A stretch of 64,000 nt of DNA, taken from contig JADIYN010000008.1 of NCBI GenBank assembly GCA_016705335.1, forward strand, positions 62,001 to 126,000, in the 5' to 3' direction. A program made the translations under genes and the position numbers. Source of the DNA: Draconibacterium sp. (GTDB lineage: Bacteria > Bacteroidota > Bacteroidia > Bacteroidales > Prolixibacteraceae). Positions 1 to 8,632 of this stretch are shown piece after piece. A model generated the notes under the pieces. That model was given only the letters and a program-made list of their open reading frames with translations, had not been told where the DNA came from and did no database searches. Numbering within the stretch: the first letter of the stretch is position 1; each line of letters begins with the position of its first letter.

Positions 1-101
1 ATCAAGTATTTTGATAAAGAATTTAGAAAATGAGTATTTCTGGAAATATCCAAAATCGAATATTCAATATCCAAATATTTAAACTGAAACTCAGAACTTT
101 G

Positions 102-119
102 TCCCGATAGCTATCGGGA
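102..119. repeat. Perfect 18-bp palindrome
   Basis: TCCCGATAGCTATCGGGA is its own reverse complement. It lies 20 bases before the response-regulator start, in otherwise AT-rich DNA. It may be a dispersed intergenic palindrome or a hairpin in the leader. No T-run follows, so a rightward terminator is unlikely. Confidence 0.6.
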
Positions 120-138
120 TGAACTTTAAACTTGTAAT

Positions 139-816
139 ATGGCAACACAAAAAATATTAATAGTTGACGACGAAAAGGATTTATGCGAAATCCTTGAATT
201 CAACCTGATTAGCGAAGGTTACGAAACAGAAACAGCACATTCGGCAGAATCCGCATTGAAAAAAAACCTGCACGAATTCGATTTGATTTTACTCGATGTG
301 ATGATGGGAGAAATGTCGGGTTATAAAATGGCAGCTAAAATTCGAAAAGACTTACAACTCTCCATACCAATCATTTTTCTAACAGCCAGGACTTCGGAGA
401 ATGATTTGCTGACAGGCTTTAACGTAGGTGGCGATGATTATATTTCAAAACCTTTTTCAATAAAAGAAGTAATTGCCCGTGTAAAAGCCATTCTGAAAAG
501 AGGAATTACAGAATCGTTTTCGGGCAATATTTTAAAAGCCAACGATTTGGAACTTGACACAAACAGCAAATCGGTTAGCATTGAAAACAAAACTGTAAAC
601 CTTACACGAAAAGAATATGAAATACTGGCTTTGCTGCTAAAACATCAGGGCCAATATATTTCGAGGGAAGAAATATTAAACCGTGTTTGGAGCGACGATG
701 TAATAGTAACCGAGCGAAATGTTGACGTAAACATTGCCCGTTTACGCAAAAAAATTGGCAATTACGGCGATTTTGTAAAAGGAAAATCGGGGTATGGTTA
801 TGCGTTTAGTATGTAA
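139..816 (+). CDS. PhoB/OmpR-type response regulator
   Basis: DNA-binding response regulator of 225 residues. The receiver domain (about 5-118) has the acidic pair in LIVDDEKD, the phosphoacceptor Asp in LILLDVMMGE, the Thr of FLTAR and the Lys of ISKPF. The winged-helix output domain (about 130-225) ends with the usual NVDVNIARLRKKIG recognition-helix region. It sits 77 bp before a histidine kinase gene and is presumably its partner. The domain layout fits PhoB of the Bacteroidota, but many OmpR-family regulators look alike. The phosphate assignment rests on 11-bp repeat arrays and phosphate-type genes downstream. It is therefore inference, and no symbol is given. Confidence 0.9.
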   Translation: MATQKILIVDDEKDLCEILEFNLISEGYETETAHSAESALKKNLHEFDLILLDVMMGEMSGYKMAAKIRKDLQLSIPIIFLTARTSENDLLTGFNVGGDDYISKPFSIKEVIARVKAILKRGITESFSGNILKANDLELDTNSKSVSIENKTVNLTRKEYEILALLLKHQGQYISREEILNRVWSDDVIVTERNVDVNIARLRKKIGNYGDFVKGKSGYGYAFSM

Positions 817-893
817 AAGCCTTTCCCCAACCCTCTCCAAAAGAAAGAGAGCGTAAGAAAAAAGAATAAGATACAATTTAAAAATATAGCATA

Positions 894-2662
894 GTGCCAC
901 TACATCAATCATTCAGAAGGAAAATATTTATCTATTTTATTGCAGTTTTTTTACTGTTTACTGTTGCAATACTTCTATTTCAGCTTCAGCGTGAACGGGA
1001 GTTTAAAAAAGCACAACTTGAAAATACACTCGAAAATGTAACTGAGGTTGCACACAATTTTATTGATTTTTACAAGCTCAATAAAACCGGCGATTTTAAT
1101 CGTGCCGACACATTAAAATCGCTGATTCCGCAAAATAATATCCGGCTGACTATTATTGATAAAAAAGGCAAAGTACTGTATGACAGTTTTGTGGCGGATT
1201 ATTCAAACATGGAAAACCATTTTCAACGGCCCGAAATTCAGAAAGCACTTTTCTCAGCTTTTGGTTCAAATGTGCGTCATTCAGAAACAACAAAACAGGA
1301 GTTTTATTATTACGCCCGGAATTACGACGATTATTTTGTTCGGGCAGCAATGGTTTATGACATTCAGGTTGCCAATTTTTTAAAGGCTAATCGGTTCTTC
1401 ATCTTTTTTATTGTTATTATTTTTCTTGGTATATGGTTAATTGTTAATGTAATAACAAAACGGCTTTCCATTTCGATTACAAAGTTGAAAGACTTTGCAA
1501 TAAAGGCTGGAAGAAATGAAATGATAGAAAATGAAAATGAATTTCCTGAAAATGAACTGGGTGAAATTGGGACACAAATCGTAAAAATCTACAATAAACT
1601 GCACCGGGCAAAAGATGATGTGGCTCTTGAAAAAGATCGTTTATTTAATCACATGAACATACTGAACGAGGGGATTTCGTTTTTTAAACCCAACAAAGAA
1701 AAAATGCTGGCAAACAGTCATTTTATACAGTATATCAGTATCATTTCAAATACTTCAACAATTTCGGCAGAGCATATTTTTGAGATTCCCGAATTCAAAA
1801 AAATAAACAATTTTCTGAATGAAAACCTGGCCAAGGAAATTGAATTTCTACCCAATGAACTGCCGCAGATTGAATACACTTTCAACAAAAACGAGCAATA
1901 TTTTAAAGTGCTGTGTATTGTTTTTGCCGATAAAAGTTTTGAGATCTTGATTACCGATGTTACCCGTCCCGAAAAAAGAAGGTTACTGAAACAACAACTA
2001 ACATCAAACATTGCACACGAACTGAAAACCCCGCTGGCATCAATAAAAGGCTACATTGAAACCCTTATGAACAACCCCGGAATCAGCGAAGAAAAGAAAA
2101 AGTATTTTATTGAACGGGCATTTGCTCAGGCCGAAAGATTAAACTTGTTACTCAACGATATTTCGTTGCTAAACAACATTGAAGATGCCGGTGAACTTTT
2201 CGAAATTAAACAGGTAAATGTAAAAAACATTGTTACCGACGTGATTGAAAACCTTGAAAACCGTTTGTCGGAAAAAAATATTAAATGCAAATTAAACGTT
2301 GATCCTGAAGTAGTTGTAAATGGTAATGATTCACTGCTTTCGTCAGTTTTCAGAATTTAATAGAAAACTCGATCAATTATGCCGGACGTGACATTTCGAT
2401 TGAAATAAAAAATTATCTCGAAGACAAAAAGTTCTATTATTTCAGTTATTCTGATTCGGGAGTTGGAATTCCGGAGGAACATTTGCATCGTATTTTCGAG
2501 CGTTTTTACCGCATCGATTCGGGTCGCACACGCGAACTGGGAGGAACAGGTCTGGGTTTGTCTATTGTTAAAAACGCGATTTTGCTTCACAAAGGAAAAA
2601 TATCGGCTCGTAACAAGCCCGAAGGCGGAATTGAGTTTTTGTTTACTCTGGCGAAAAAATGA
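894..2662 (+). CDS. PhoR-like sensor histidine kinase (one frameshift)
   Basis: Membrane sensor kinase, about 589 residues when merged, starting at GTG 894. A first membrane helix (about 11-28) is followed by an extracytoplasmic sensor region, a second helix (about 164-185), a HAMP-like segment and a linker. The H-box SNIAHELKTPLASIKGY follows at about 370. The reading frame stops at 2358-2360. The next frame continues without a break through the N box (QNLIENSINYAG), the G1 box (DSGVGIP) and the G2 box (GTGLGLSIV) to TGA 2660-2662. One T missing near 2355 explains the break. It converges with the leftward gene ending at 2673. It probably phosphorylates the upstream regulator. Confidence 0.88.
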
Positions 2663-2672
2663 AAAGATAAAG

Positions 2673-3059
2673 CTAAAGTTCAATGATTTTTCCTGCTTTT
2701 CTGCTCTTCTTTAATGCTCTTTTATAAAGCTTTGCCGCGGCATCGCTGTACGAATTAAGGTTTCTGTAAACCTTTAAAATCTTGATTTTTGAGTCGGCTT
2801 TATCCACTATTTTATAGAAAGCGGGAGGAATTACATCATTCAATACTGCTGAATACAATTTCTCGTTTTCAAAATCAAAAGTGAATTCTTTGTGAACAGC
2901 AAGTACAAATTCAAGATCGGTTTTGCTAAAATTTACTTCGTAAAACCTCGAATAAATCAAATAAACTTTTCCATCAGGCAAACCATAGAAATATACTGGT
3001 AATGAAGTTGGAAGGTTTGACGATTGGGTTTTGTAAATGAGTTTTCCTAATGGTTCCAT
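2673..3059 (-). CDS. Conserved 128-residue protein, paralogue A
   Basis: I do not recognise a family. The protein is 128 residues with no signal peptide or membrane helix. It shares length and a diagnostic segment with the protein at 5061-5447 (PVYFYGLPDGK here, PVYFYGMPNGK there), plus a similar LEF(V/I)(L/F)A block, an Asp/Glu-rich FDFENEKLY block and a C-terminal NSYSDAA / NSYAEAQ block. The two are clear paralogues. This copy ends in a basic stretch and lies last in the leftward group, 159 bp after the glycosyltransferase. It could have its own promoter or be read through. Confidence 0.75.
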   Translation of the reverse strand: MEPLGKLIYKTQSSNLPTSLPVYFYGLPDGKVYLIYSRFYEVNFSKTDLEFVLAVHKEFTFDFENEKLYSAVLNDVIPPAFYKIVDKADSKIKILKVYRNLNSYSDAAAKLYKRALKKSRKAGKIIEL

Positions 3060-3218
3060 TTTATTGAGATTTTAGGTTTATAAAATTATATTACAGATAT
3101 TTAATTTCTGTTTCACTCTGATTACGATTTTATTAATTTGCTCTTTAGTTTATATTTAACCGGTTTCCTTAAAGCATGAAATTGAAATTCTGTGTTTGAA
3201 ATTTTCTCCGGTTTTGTT

Positions 3219-4199
3219 TTATCTAAGTCGAGGACTGCTCTTTAAAATTCTTCGGGTTTCATCAGGATATTTGATTTGAATTGCGTTTTCCATTCTCAAC
3301 CAAAAACCCAGTTCCTTTTTATGGTTTTCCAAATCAGAAATTACCAAAACACCCATTGCCGATAAAAACCTGGCATTACAAGCTTGTTCGTATTGGTGTT
3401 TCATTGGTATAACACAGAGTTTTTTCCCCATAAACAGTGCTTCGGCAGGTGTTTCAAAACCGGCATTACAAAGAATCCCTTCGCAATTAATAAACGAACG
3501 ATTAAAATTTTCGAGCGAAACAGGTTGAAAATGAATATTATTTATTTGAAATGTTTCTTTGTTGTGTTTCGAAAAAACTTCCCATTTTATTTCAGGAAAT
3601 GCAGAAAGCACATTTTCGATTTCAGCGTTACTAAAAGCGGGCAAATAAACTGTATAGTGTTTTTTATTTTTCGGTTTGGCATTTCGAATAGCCGATCGGA
3701 TAACCGGTGTAAAATTGAATTTATCGAGCGCCCTGAAATGAAAACCATACTTTTTACCGGCAGGAGCATAATATTTCAGAATCAGTTTTCCAACCCAATC
3801 CAGTTTTTTTGGACGGGGTGCATTTTTATGCAACACGGCATTTTGATGACTTAAACCGATACATTTTTTGCCCCGTAATTTGCAAGCCCACGCTGAAACA
3901 GGTTCAAAATCAGAAATTACCAAATCGTATTTTTCCAGAGGCAGGTAAAACACGTCTTTAAAAAACAAAAATGGACGTAACCCGGAAACTGTCTTCAGAA
4001 TGTTTACCCCACCATGTTTACCAAAGATGAAACTTAATCCATATCGTTGATAATTTACAGGAAAAGGTAAAGTAATATCGGCCTGACAACCACTAACCAA
4101 AATATCAGTTTCGGCTATTTCACGCAAAATGGGCACAATTTCGGTCGCCCTTGCCAAATGCCCGTTTCCTGTTCCCTGGATTGCATATAAAATTTTCAT
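3219..4199 (-). CDS. MurG/GT28-like glycosyltransferase family protein
   Basis: Predicted glycosyltransferase of 326 residues. The N-terminus has the glycine-rich GTGNGHLARA motif of the MJ1255/MurG-like (GT-B) group. The C-terminal half has CNAGFETPAEALFMGK and a following PMKHQYEQ segment, the region that binds the nucleotide-sugar donor. It starts only 9 bp after the metallophosphoesterase gene, so the two are probably one transcript. In phosphate-starved bacteria a PlcP-type lipase and a glycosyltransferase together replace phospholipids with glycolipids. That role is plausible here given the PhoB/PhoR-like genes next door, but is inference. The acceptor cannot be read from sequence. Confidence 0.82.
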   Translation of the reverse strand: MKILYAIQGTGNGHLARATEIVPILREIAETDILVSGCQADITLPFPVNYQRYGLSFIFGKHGGVNILKTVSGLRPFLFFKDVFYLPLEKYDLVISDFEPVSAWACKLRGKKCIGLSHQNAVLHKNAPRPKKLDWVGKLILKYYAPAGKKYGFHFRALDKFNFTPVIRSAIRNAKPKNKKHYTVYLPAFSNAEIENVLSAFPEIKWEVFSKHNKETFQINNIHFQPVSLENFNRSFINCEGILCNAGFETPAEALFMGKKLCVIPMKHQYEQACNARFLSAMGVLVISDLENHKKELGFWLRMENAIQIKYPDETRRILKSSPRLR

Positions 4200-4208
4200 T
4201 TTTTTACA

Positions 4209-5045
4209 TTATTTACTTGAAAATGCAAGTTCCTTTATAAGCATATTATACATCTGTTTTTCTTCGGGATAGTCCAGTTCGTCAATTGCCGGCAGTTCAT
4301 CATCCTGATCTTCATAGTAAAACAAATGCCAGTTATTGTTGTGATACTCCACCGCGGTGAAATGTTCTACCCAATCACCGCAATTCAAATATCGAATTGA
4401 ATTGTCGTTAATCATTATTTTTTTGTCCTTTGGAATGTGCGTGTGCCCGCAAATTACGGTTTCGTAGCCCTGCAGAATTGCTGAATTACCTATTGCCATT
4501 TCAAATTTCGAATGCACAAAATTTTCTTTTACAAGGTATTTTTTGAGGCTTTTGTAAATAGTAATTTCCTTCGAGCCAAAAATTGAAAATATGTGGTTAA
4601 GGACATCGTTTAAAATCGTCAGCAGCCCATAAATTGCTGCACCAAATTTCGATAGCCATTTTGAACGGTGTATGATGTGATCGAAAATATCGCCGTGAAA
4701 TATCCATGTTTTTGAACCTCCAAGTTCAAGAATTACCTGGTTAACGATTTTAAGATTGCCGATTTGGGTTTGGCTGAATTTGCGTAAAAACTCATCGTGG
4801 TTGCCGGTAATATAATAAACCGGTATTCCCTTTTCCATCATTTTAATTATCTGACGGATTATTTTTAAATGATTTTTTGGAAAATAATTCCGGCTAAATC
4901 GCCACGAGTCGATTATATCTCCATTCAGTATTAAAATATTTGGTCGTATTGATTTCAGGTATTTCAGTACCTTTTTTGGTTTGCAGGCGTGTGTGGCCAA
5001 ATGCAGGTCTGAAATAACAGCGACTTCAACGTCCCTTATTTTCAT
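4209..5045 (-). CDS. LpxH/PlcP-like metallophosphoesterase
   Basis: Calcineurin-like phosphoesterase, 278 residues. The metal-binding motifs are all present in order: SDLHLA, NGDIIDSWR, TGNHDEFLR, HGDIFD and CGHTHIP, followed by YLNCGDWVE. The GDxxDxWR, GNHDEFLR and NCGDWVE signatures resemble the group often annotated as UDP-2,3-diacylglucosamine hydrolase, which includes PlcP. PlcP is the phospholipase C-type enzyme that releases diacylglycerol during phosphate starvation. It lies 15 bp after paralogue B and 9 bp before the glycosyltransferase, in a compact leftward operon. Function as PlcP rather than LpxH is inferred from this pairing and from the neighbouring repeat arrays. Confidence 0.82.
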   Translation of the reverse strand: MKIRDVEVAVISDLHLATHACKPKKVLKYLKSIRPNILILNGDIIDSWRFSRNYFPKNHLKIIRQIIKMMEKGIPVYYITGNHDEFLRKFSQTQIGNLKIVNQVILELGGSKTWIFHGDIFDHIIHRSKWLSKFGAAIYGLLTILNDVLNHIFSIFGSKEITIYKSLKKYLVKENFVHSKFEMAIGNSAILQGYETVICGHTHIPKDKKIMINDNSIRYLNCGDWVEHFTAVEYHNNNWHLFYYEDQDDELPAIDELDYPEEKQMYNMLIKELAFSSK

Positions 5046-5060
5046 CGGCTTACAATTTTT

Positions 5061-5447
5061 TTAAAACATTTGCTCCATCACAAAATAGTCGAGTTTGTTG
5101 TGCTGCTTGTTATTTAAAAAATGCTGGGCTTCGGCATACGAATTAAAAGTGTCGTTAATGCTGAACACTTTGATGTGCTGATCAGGCTGATCAACCATCC
5201 TCATAAAATCTTTTCTGTCGATTTCAATAAATTTCCGGAAATAGATTTTGTCTGTTTCATAATCATAAACAAAATCTTCATGCTCGGCAAAAATAAATTC
5301 GAGACCTGATTTGTTTGTTTGTGTATCGCAAAACCGGGCATACATTACCTGTATTTTCCCATTGGGCATACCATAGAAATATACTGGCATAAATGTGTGG
5401 AAATATGTCATGTATGACTTGTAAATAATTCGTGCTGATGATTTCAT
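5061..5447 (-). CDS. Conserved 128-residue protein, paralogue B
   Basis: First gene of the leftward operon, 128 residues, paralogous to the protein at 2673-3059 (shared PVYFYG(M/L)P(N/D)GK block and similar spacing of later blocks). It has no signal peptide and no cysteine pairs, with many aromatic residues and several acidic ones. I do not recognise a named family. The two copies flank the metallophosphoesterase-glycosyltransferase pair, which suggests a role in the same process. The upstream region (5448-5736) is shared divergently with the TonB-dependent receptor and holds an 11-bp repeat array for this side. Confidence 0.75.
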   Translation of the reverse strand: MKSSARIIYKSYMTYFHTFMPVYFYGMPNGKIQVMYARFCDTQTNKSGLEFIFAEHEDFVYDYETDKIYFRKFIEIDRKDFMRMVDQPDQHIKVFSINDTFNSYAEAQHFLNNKQHNKLDYFVMEQMF

Positions 5448-5508
5448 AATTTTAATTTTTAAGATACTTACAATTTTAAGTTCAAAAAAACGGGAAGAAG
5501 CTCAAAAC

Positions 5509-5537
5509 GATTAAGTTTTGATTAACAAACGTTTAAA
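5509..5537 (-). promoter_or_regulatory. Pho-box-like array, leftward operon
   Basis: TTAA words begin at 5511, 5522 and 5533, spaced exactly 11 bp. The units read GATTAAG, GATTAAC and GTTTAAA on the plus strand. The array lies about 60-90 bp before the start of paralogue B. Known Pho boxes are direct repeats with 11-bp periodicity bound by PhoB dimers. The match is in spacing and AT-rich core, not an exact enterobacterial consensus. Confidence 0.5.
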
Positions 5538-5621
5538 TTTTCACAGGAAATCATGATTTTAAGGAGCAATAGCATCTATGCAACTGACTGTCAGTTTGTT
5601 AATACAACATATTACATTTCG

Positions 5622-5670
5622 GTTAAACAAATGTAACACAACCTTAAACGAAGGTTAATATGCCTGTAAC
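5622..5670 (+). promoter_or_regulatory. Pho-box-like array, receptor promoter
   Basis: Words GTTAAAC, ATGTAAC, CTTAAAC, GGTTAAT and CTGTAAC have their TAA cores at 5624, 5634, 5645, 5656 and 5667, that is 10, 11, 11 and 11 bp apart. The array ends about 65 bp before the likely receptor start. The last unit, CTGTAAC, resembles the CTGTCAT-type half-site of the enterobacterial Pho box. Confidence 0.6.
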
Positions 5671-5736
5671 ATTTTGCAGGTTCATTTGCCGTGTATTCGA
5701 AAGGATATTTTAGAAACACTGCAAATGTTATTTTTA

Positions 5737-8580
5737 ATGAGAAAATTTTTTACCTGTTTTTTACTGCTACTTCTTTTTCAAATAGCGGTAAACGCCCAAA
5801 CCGGCACAATAAAAGGAATTGTTACCGATTTTAAAACCAGTGAAACCCTGATTGGAACAACAGTTCTGATACAGGGCACAACACAAGGAACAATTACAAA
5901 CTTCGATGGCGAGTTTATAATTCAAAAAGTAAATCCCGGAAAATACAATCTGGTTATTTCCTTTATTTCATACCAAACGAAAATAGTACAAATTGAAGTT
6001 GAAAACGAAATCGAAACTGTTGTAAATGTTTCGCTTGAACCTGCAACGCTCGATATTGGCGAAGTAAAGGTAGTTGCCAAACGCCGCACCGACACCGATA
6101 TGTCGATGATTTCGAGCCTGAAAGCTCAAAACCTGATTGTGAAAAGCCAGGACAAGGATGCTGCCGAAGTAATTCGACGCGTGCCGGGAATTACTATTAC
6201 CGACGGCCGTTTTGTTGTAGTGCGCGGTTTGGTAGAACGTTACAATTCGGTAATGCTGAACAACTCAACTGCTCCCAGTTTCGAAGCCGATAAACGTGCT
6301 TTTTCCTTCGATGCCATTCCCAGTGGATTGATTGATAATATTCTGATTTATAAAAGTCCGGCTCCTGAATTACCTGCCGATTTTGCAGGCGCAGCAATCA
6401 ATATTCAAACAAAAAATGCTGCCGACCAAAACAGTTTCAGCTTTAGCTACGGAACAAAATATGTTCAGAACACCTCATTCAACAACGATTTTCTTACCCA
6501 CGAAAACAGTAAAACCGACTGGCTGGGTTACGACAATGGTTCGAGGGCAATTCCTGACGGTGTGCCGGGACAGCAGGAATTTGCAGAATTATACGTTTGG
6601 CCAAATGCCGAATTGTACGTTCAGCGAACCGATGAAATAAATAATATCTCGGCTCTTTTTGCCAACAACTGGGAAACATCGAACGATGCTCCGTTTTTAG
6701 ATCAGAATTTTTCAGTGTCGCTGCAACGACGGTTTGTAGTTGGTAAAGCTTCGTTCGGGAATATTACTTCGCTTAATTACGGAACTTCGAATAGTTACAC
6801 TTCGGGAACCCGGACTGAATTCCTTGAATTTGATGAAGATCAGTATCGAACGGTAATGGATTTCGATTTTGTTGACAAGGTTTCAAAAAAGGAATTTAAA
6901 ACCGGGCTGATTCACAACTGGAATATGATTTACGGAAAAAACCAGAAGCTTGAATTCCGGAATTTCCTGAATCAAACCGGAATTCAGTCAACCACACAAC
7001 GAAACGGAATACGCTACGACAACGGAGAAACTTTGGAACTTTTGGATTTGAAGTACGAAAGCCGGCTGGTTTATTCCGGACAACTTTCGGGAGAGCAATT
7101 ATTTAATGGCGACTGCTCCAAAATAAACTGGATGATGGGATATTCGCATACCAATAAAAATCAACCCGACAACCGCCGACTCACTTCTGTTCAGATTAAC
7201 GATGAAACCAGCGAACGCGATCAGCAATATTACCTGCGTTTACAAAACGTACCAAATCCTTATTATGCGGGCCGGTTATGGATTGATATGAATGAAAATA
7301 CGTACGATGCCAAACTCGATTTCACACATAACTTTAAATTATTTAGTTCCGAAAACATCTGGAGTTTTAAAACCGGTGGGTTTTATGAAAATAAACAGCG
7401 TCAGTTCAATTCGCGCTTAATCGGCGTAGTTGCCATGCGCAATCCTCCCGATATTTTCTTTAACCCTATAAGTGAAATAATGGCTCCCGAAAACTTCTAT
7501 TTCGATCGCACTTCACCCTATACACACCATGGGCTTTCGTACCGCGACAACACCCGCGCCAAAGACAACTACAACGATACCGACAAAATGAAATCGGGAT
7601 ACCTGGCCTTAAACATTCCGGTTACCAAAAAACTCAATGTTTATGGTGGAGTCAGGGTTGAAAACTGGAGCCGCGAAATCAGGGATTTCTGGGAAATAAC
7701 CGAAACTGCCGATAAAACACCCATCACCCGTGATACAGTTGATTTTTTTGTATCTGTTAATGCTACTTATAATATCAACGAGAAAAATTTGTTGCGGGCA
7801 TCCTACGGAGAAACTGTTAACCGGCCAGAATTCAGGGAAATGGCACCGTTCGATTACCAGGATTTTGAGCTTTTTGCAATAGTTTACGGAAATCCGGATT
7901 TAAAGGCAGCTTATATTAAAAACTATGATTTGCGATACGAATGGTATCCCAACCAGGGTGAAATGATTTCGGGGGCAGGTTTTTATAAAGCATTCACAGA
8001 TCCGATTGAAACATTTCTTCGTCCGTCAGGATCCACCTACGACTACTTTTTTTACAATACCGAGGAAGCATACAGCGCAGGAGTTGAAATTGATGTGCGA
8101 AAACGTTTTACAGGGTTTGAAAACTCAGCCGGATTTTTTCGGTTTATGAAAGATCTGACTGTAATTTTCAACACTTCACTCATAAAAAGCGAAATTAATA
8201 CATCGCAACAGGAATTTACACGCGATACAGTTCGGGTAATGTCCGGTCAGTCACCTTACATTGTTAACCTCGGACTGTTTTACAACAATGTGGAAAAAGG
8301 TTGGGACATCAATCTCAATTATAACATAATCGGAAAGCGGATTGCATATGTCGGAACACCTGCCAACCCGCATACATGGGAATTACCGCGCAACTCACTC
8401 GACCTGACGGTTCAAAAAACATTCAAACATAACCTTCAGTTGAAGGCAGGAATCAAAGATATTCTGAACGACCCTGTCAGGTTTGTTCAGTATTACGGAG
8501 ATAGCGAAGAACTTGTGAAAGATACGAGAAACTATATCCCAAACAGGCAATTTTCACTTAGCCTGACATGGACCTTTTAA
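5737..8580 (+). CDS. TonB-dependent outer-membrane receptor
   Basis: Outer-membrane receptor of 947 residues. I chose ATG 5737 (MRKFFTCF) over an upstream TTG because it begins a clear signal peptide ending at about 21 (VNAQ). A CarboxypepD_reg-like beta-sandwich follows (about 25-105, GTIKGIVTDF...GTITNFDGEF), then a plug domain (about 120-235, with RRVPGITI and VVVRGLVERYN) and a beta-barrel ending in a terminal Phe (LTWTF). It is not followed by a SusD gene, so it is not a SusC/SusD pair. The next gene, 52 bp on, encodes a type IX-secreted protein. An 11-bp repeat array upstream suggests phosphate control. The substrate is unknown. Confidence 0.9.
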   Translation: MRKFFTCFLLLLLFQIAVNAQTGTIKGIVTDFKTSETLIGTTVLIQGTTQGTITNFDGEFIIQKVNPGKYNLVISFISYQTKIVQIEVENEIETVVNVSLEPATLDIGEVKVVAKRRTDTDMSMISSLKAQNLIVKSQDKDAAEVIRRVPGITITDGRFVVVRGLVERYNSVMLNNSTAPSFEADKRAFSFDAIPSGLIDNILIYKSPAPELPADFAGAAINIQTKNAADQNSFSFSYGTKYVQNTSFNNDFLTHENSKTDWLGYDNGSRAIPDGVPGQQEFAELYVWPNAELYVQRTDEINNISALFANNWETSNDAPFLDQNFSVSLQRRFVVGKASFGNITSLNYGTSNSYTSGTRTEFLEFDEDQYRTVMDFDFVDKVSKKEFKTGLIHNWNMIYGKNQKLEFRNFLNQTGIQSTTQRNGIRYDNGETLELLDLKYESRLVYSGQLSGEQLFNGDCSKINWMMGYSHTNKNQPDNRRLTSVQINDETSERDQQYYLRLQNVPNPYYAGRLWIDMNENTYDAKLDFTHNFKLFSSENIWSFKTGGFYENKQRQFNSRLIGVVAMRNPPDIFFNPISEIMAPENFYFDRTSPYTHHGLSYRDNTRAKDNYNDTDKMKSGYLALNIPVTKKLNVYGGVRVENWSREIRDFWEITETADKTPITRDTVDFFVSVNATYNINEKNLLRASYGETVNRPEFREMAPFDYQDFELFAIVYGNPDLKAAYIKNYDLRYEWYPNQGEMISGAGFYKAFTDPIETFLRPSGSTYDYFFYNTEEAYSAGVEIDVRKRFTGFENSAGFFRFMKDLTVIFNTSLIKSEINTSQQEFTRDTVRVMSGQSPYIVNLGLFYNNVEKGWDINLNYNIIGKRIAYVGTPANPHTWELPRNSLDLTVQKTFKHNLQLKAGIKDILNDPVRFVQYYGDSEELVKDTRNYIPNRQFSLSLTWTF

Positions 8581-8632
8581 CAAATGACAAATAAACAAAT
8601 ATCAGTGTATTACTAATTTAATAATTAACATC

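Noticed and set aside
1..33. Possible 3' end of an upstream gene (ten codons to TGA at 31-33)
   Set aside because: Too short to support; any frame has such an end by chance.
894..2662. Programmed frameshifts or real pseudogenes as the general explanation
   Set aside because: The breaks are frequent, scattered and often in A/T runs, with domain order intact, so error is simpler.
5737..8580. SusC of a polysaccharide utilisation locus
   Set aside because: No SusD follows, and the neighbours and repeat arrays point to phosphate control.
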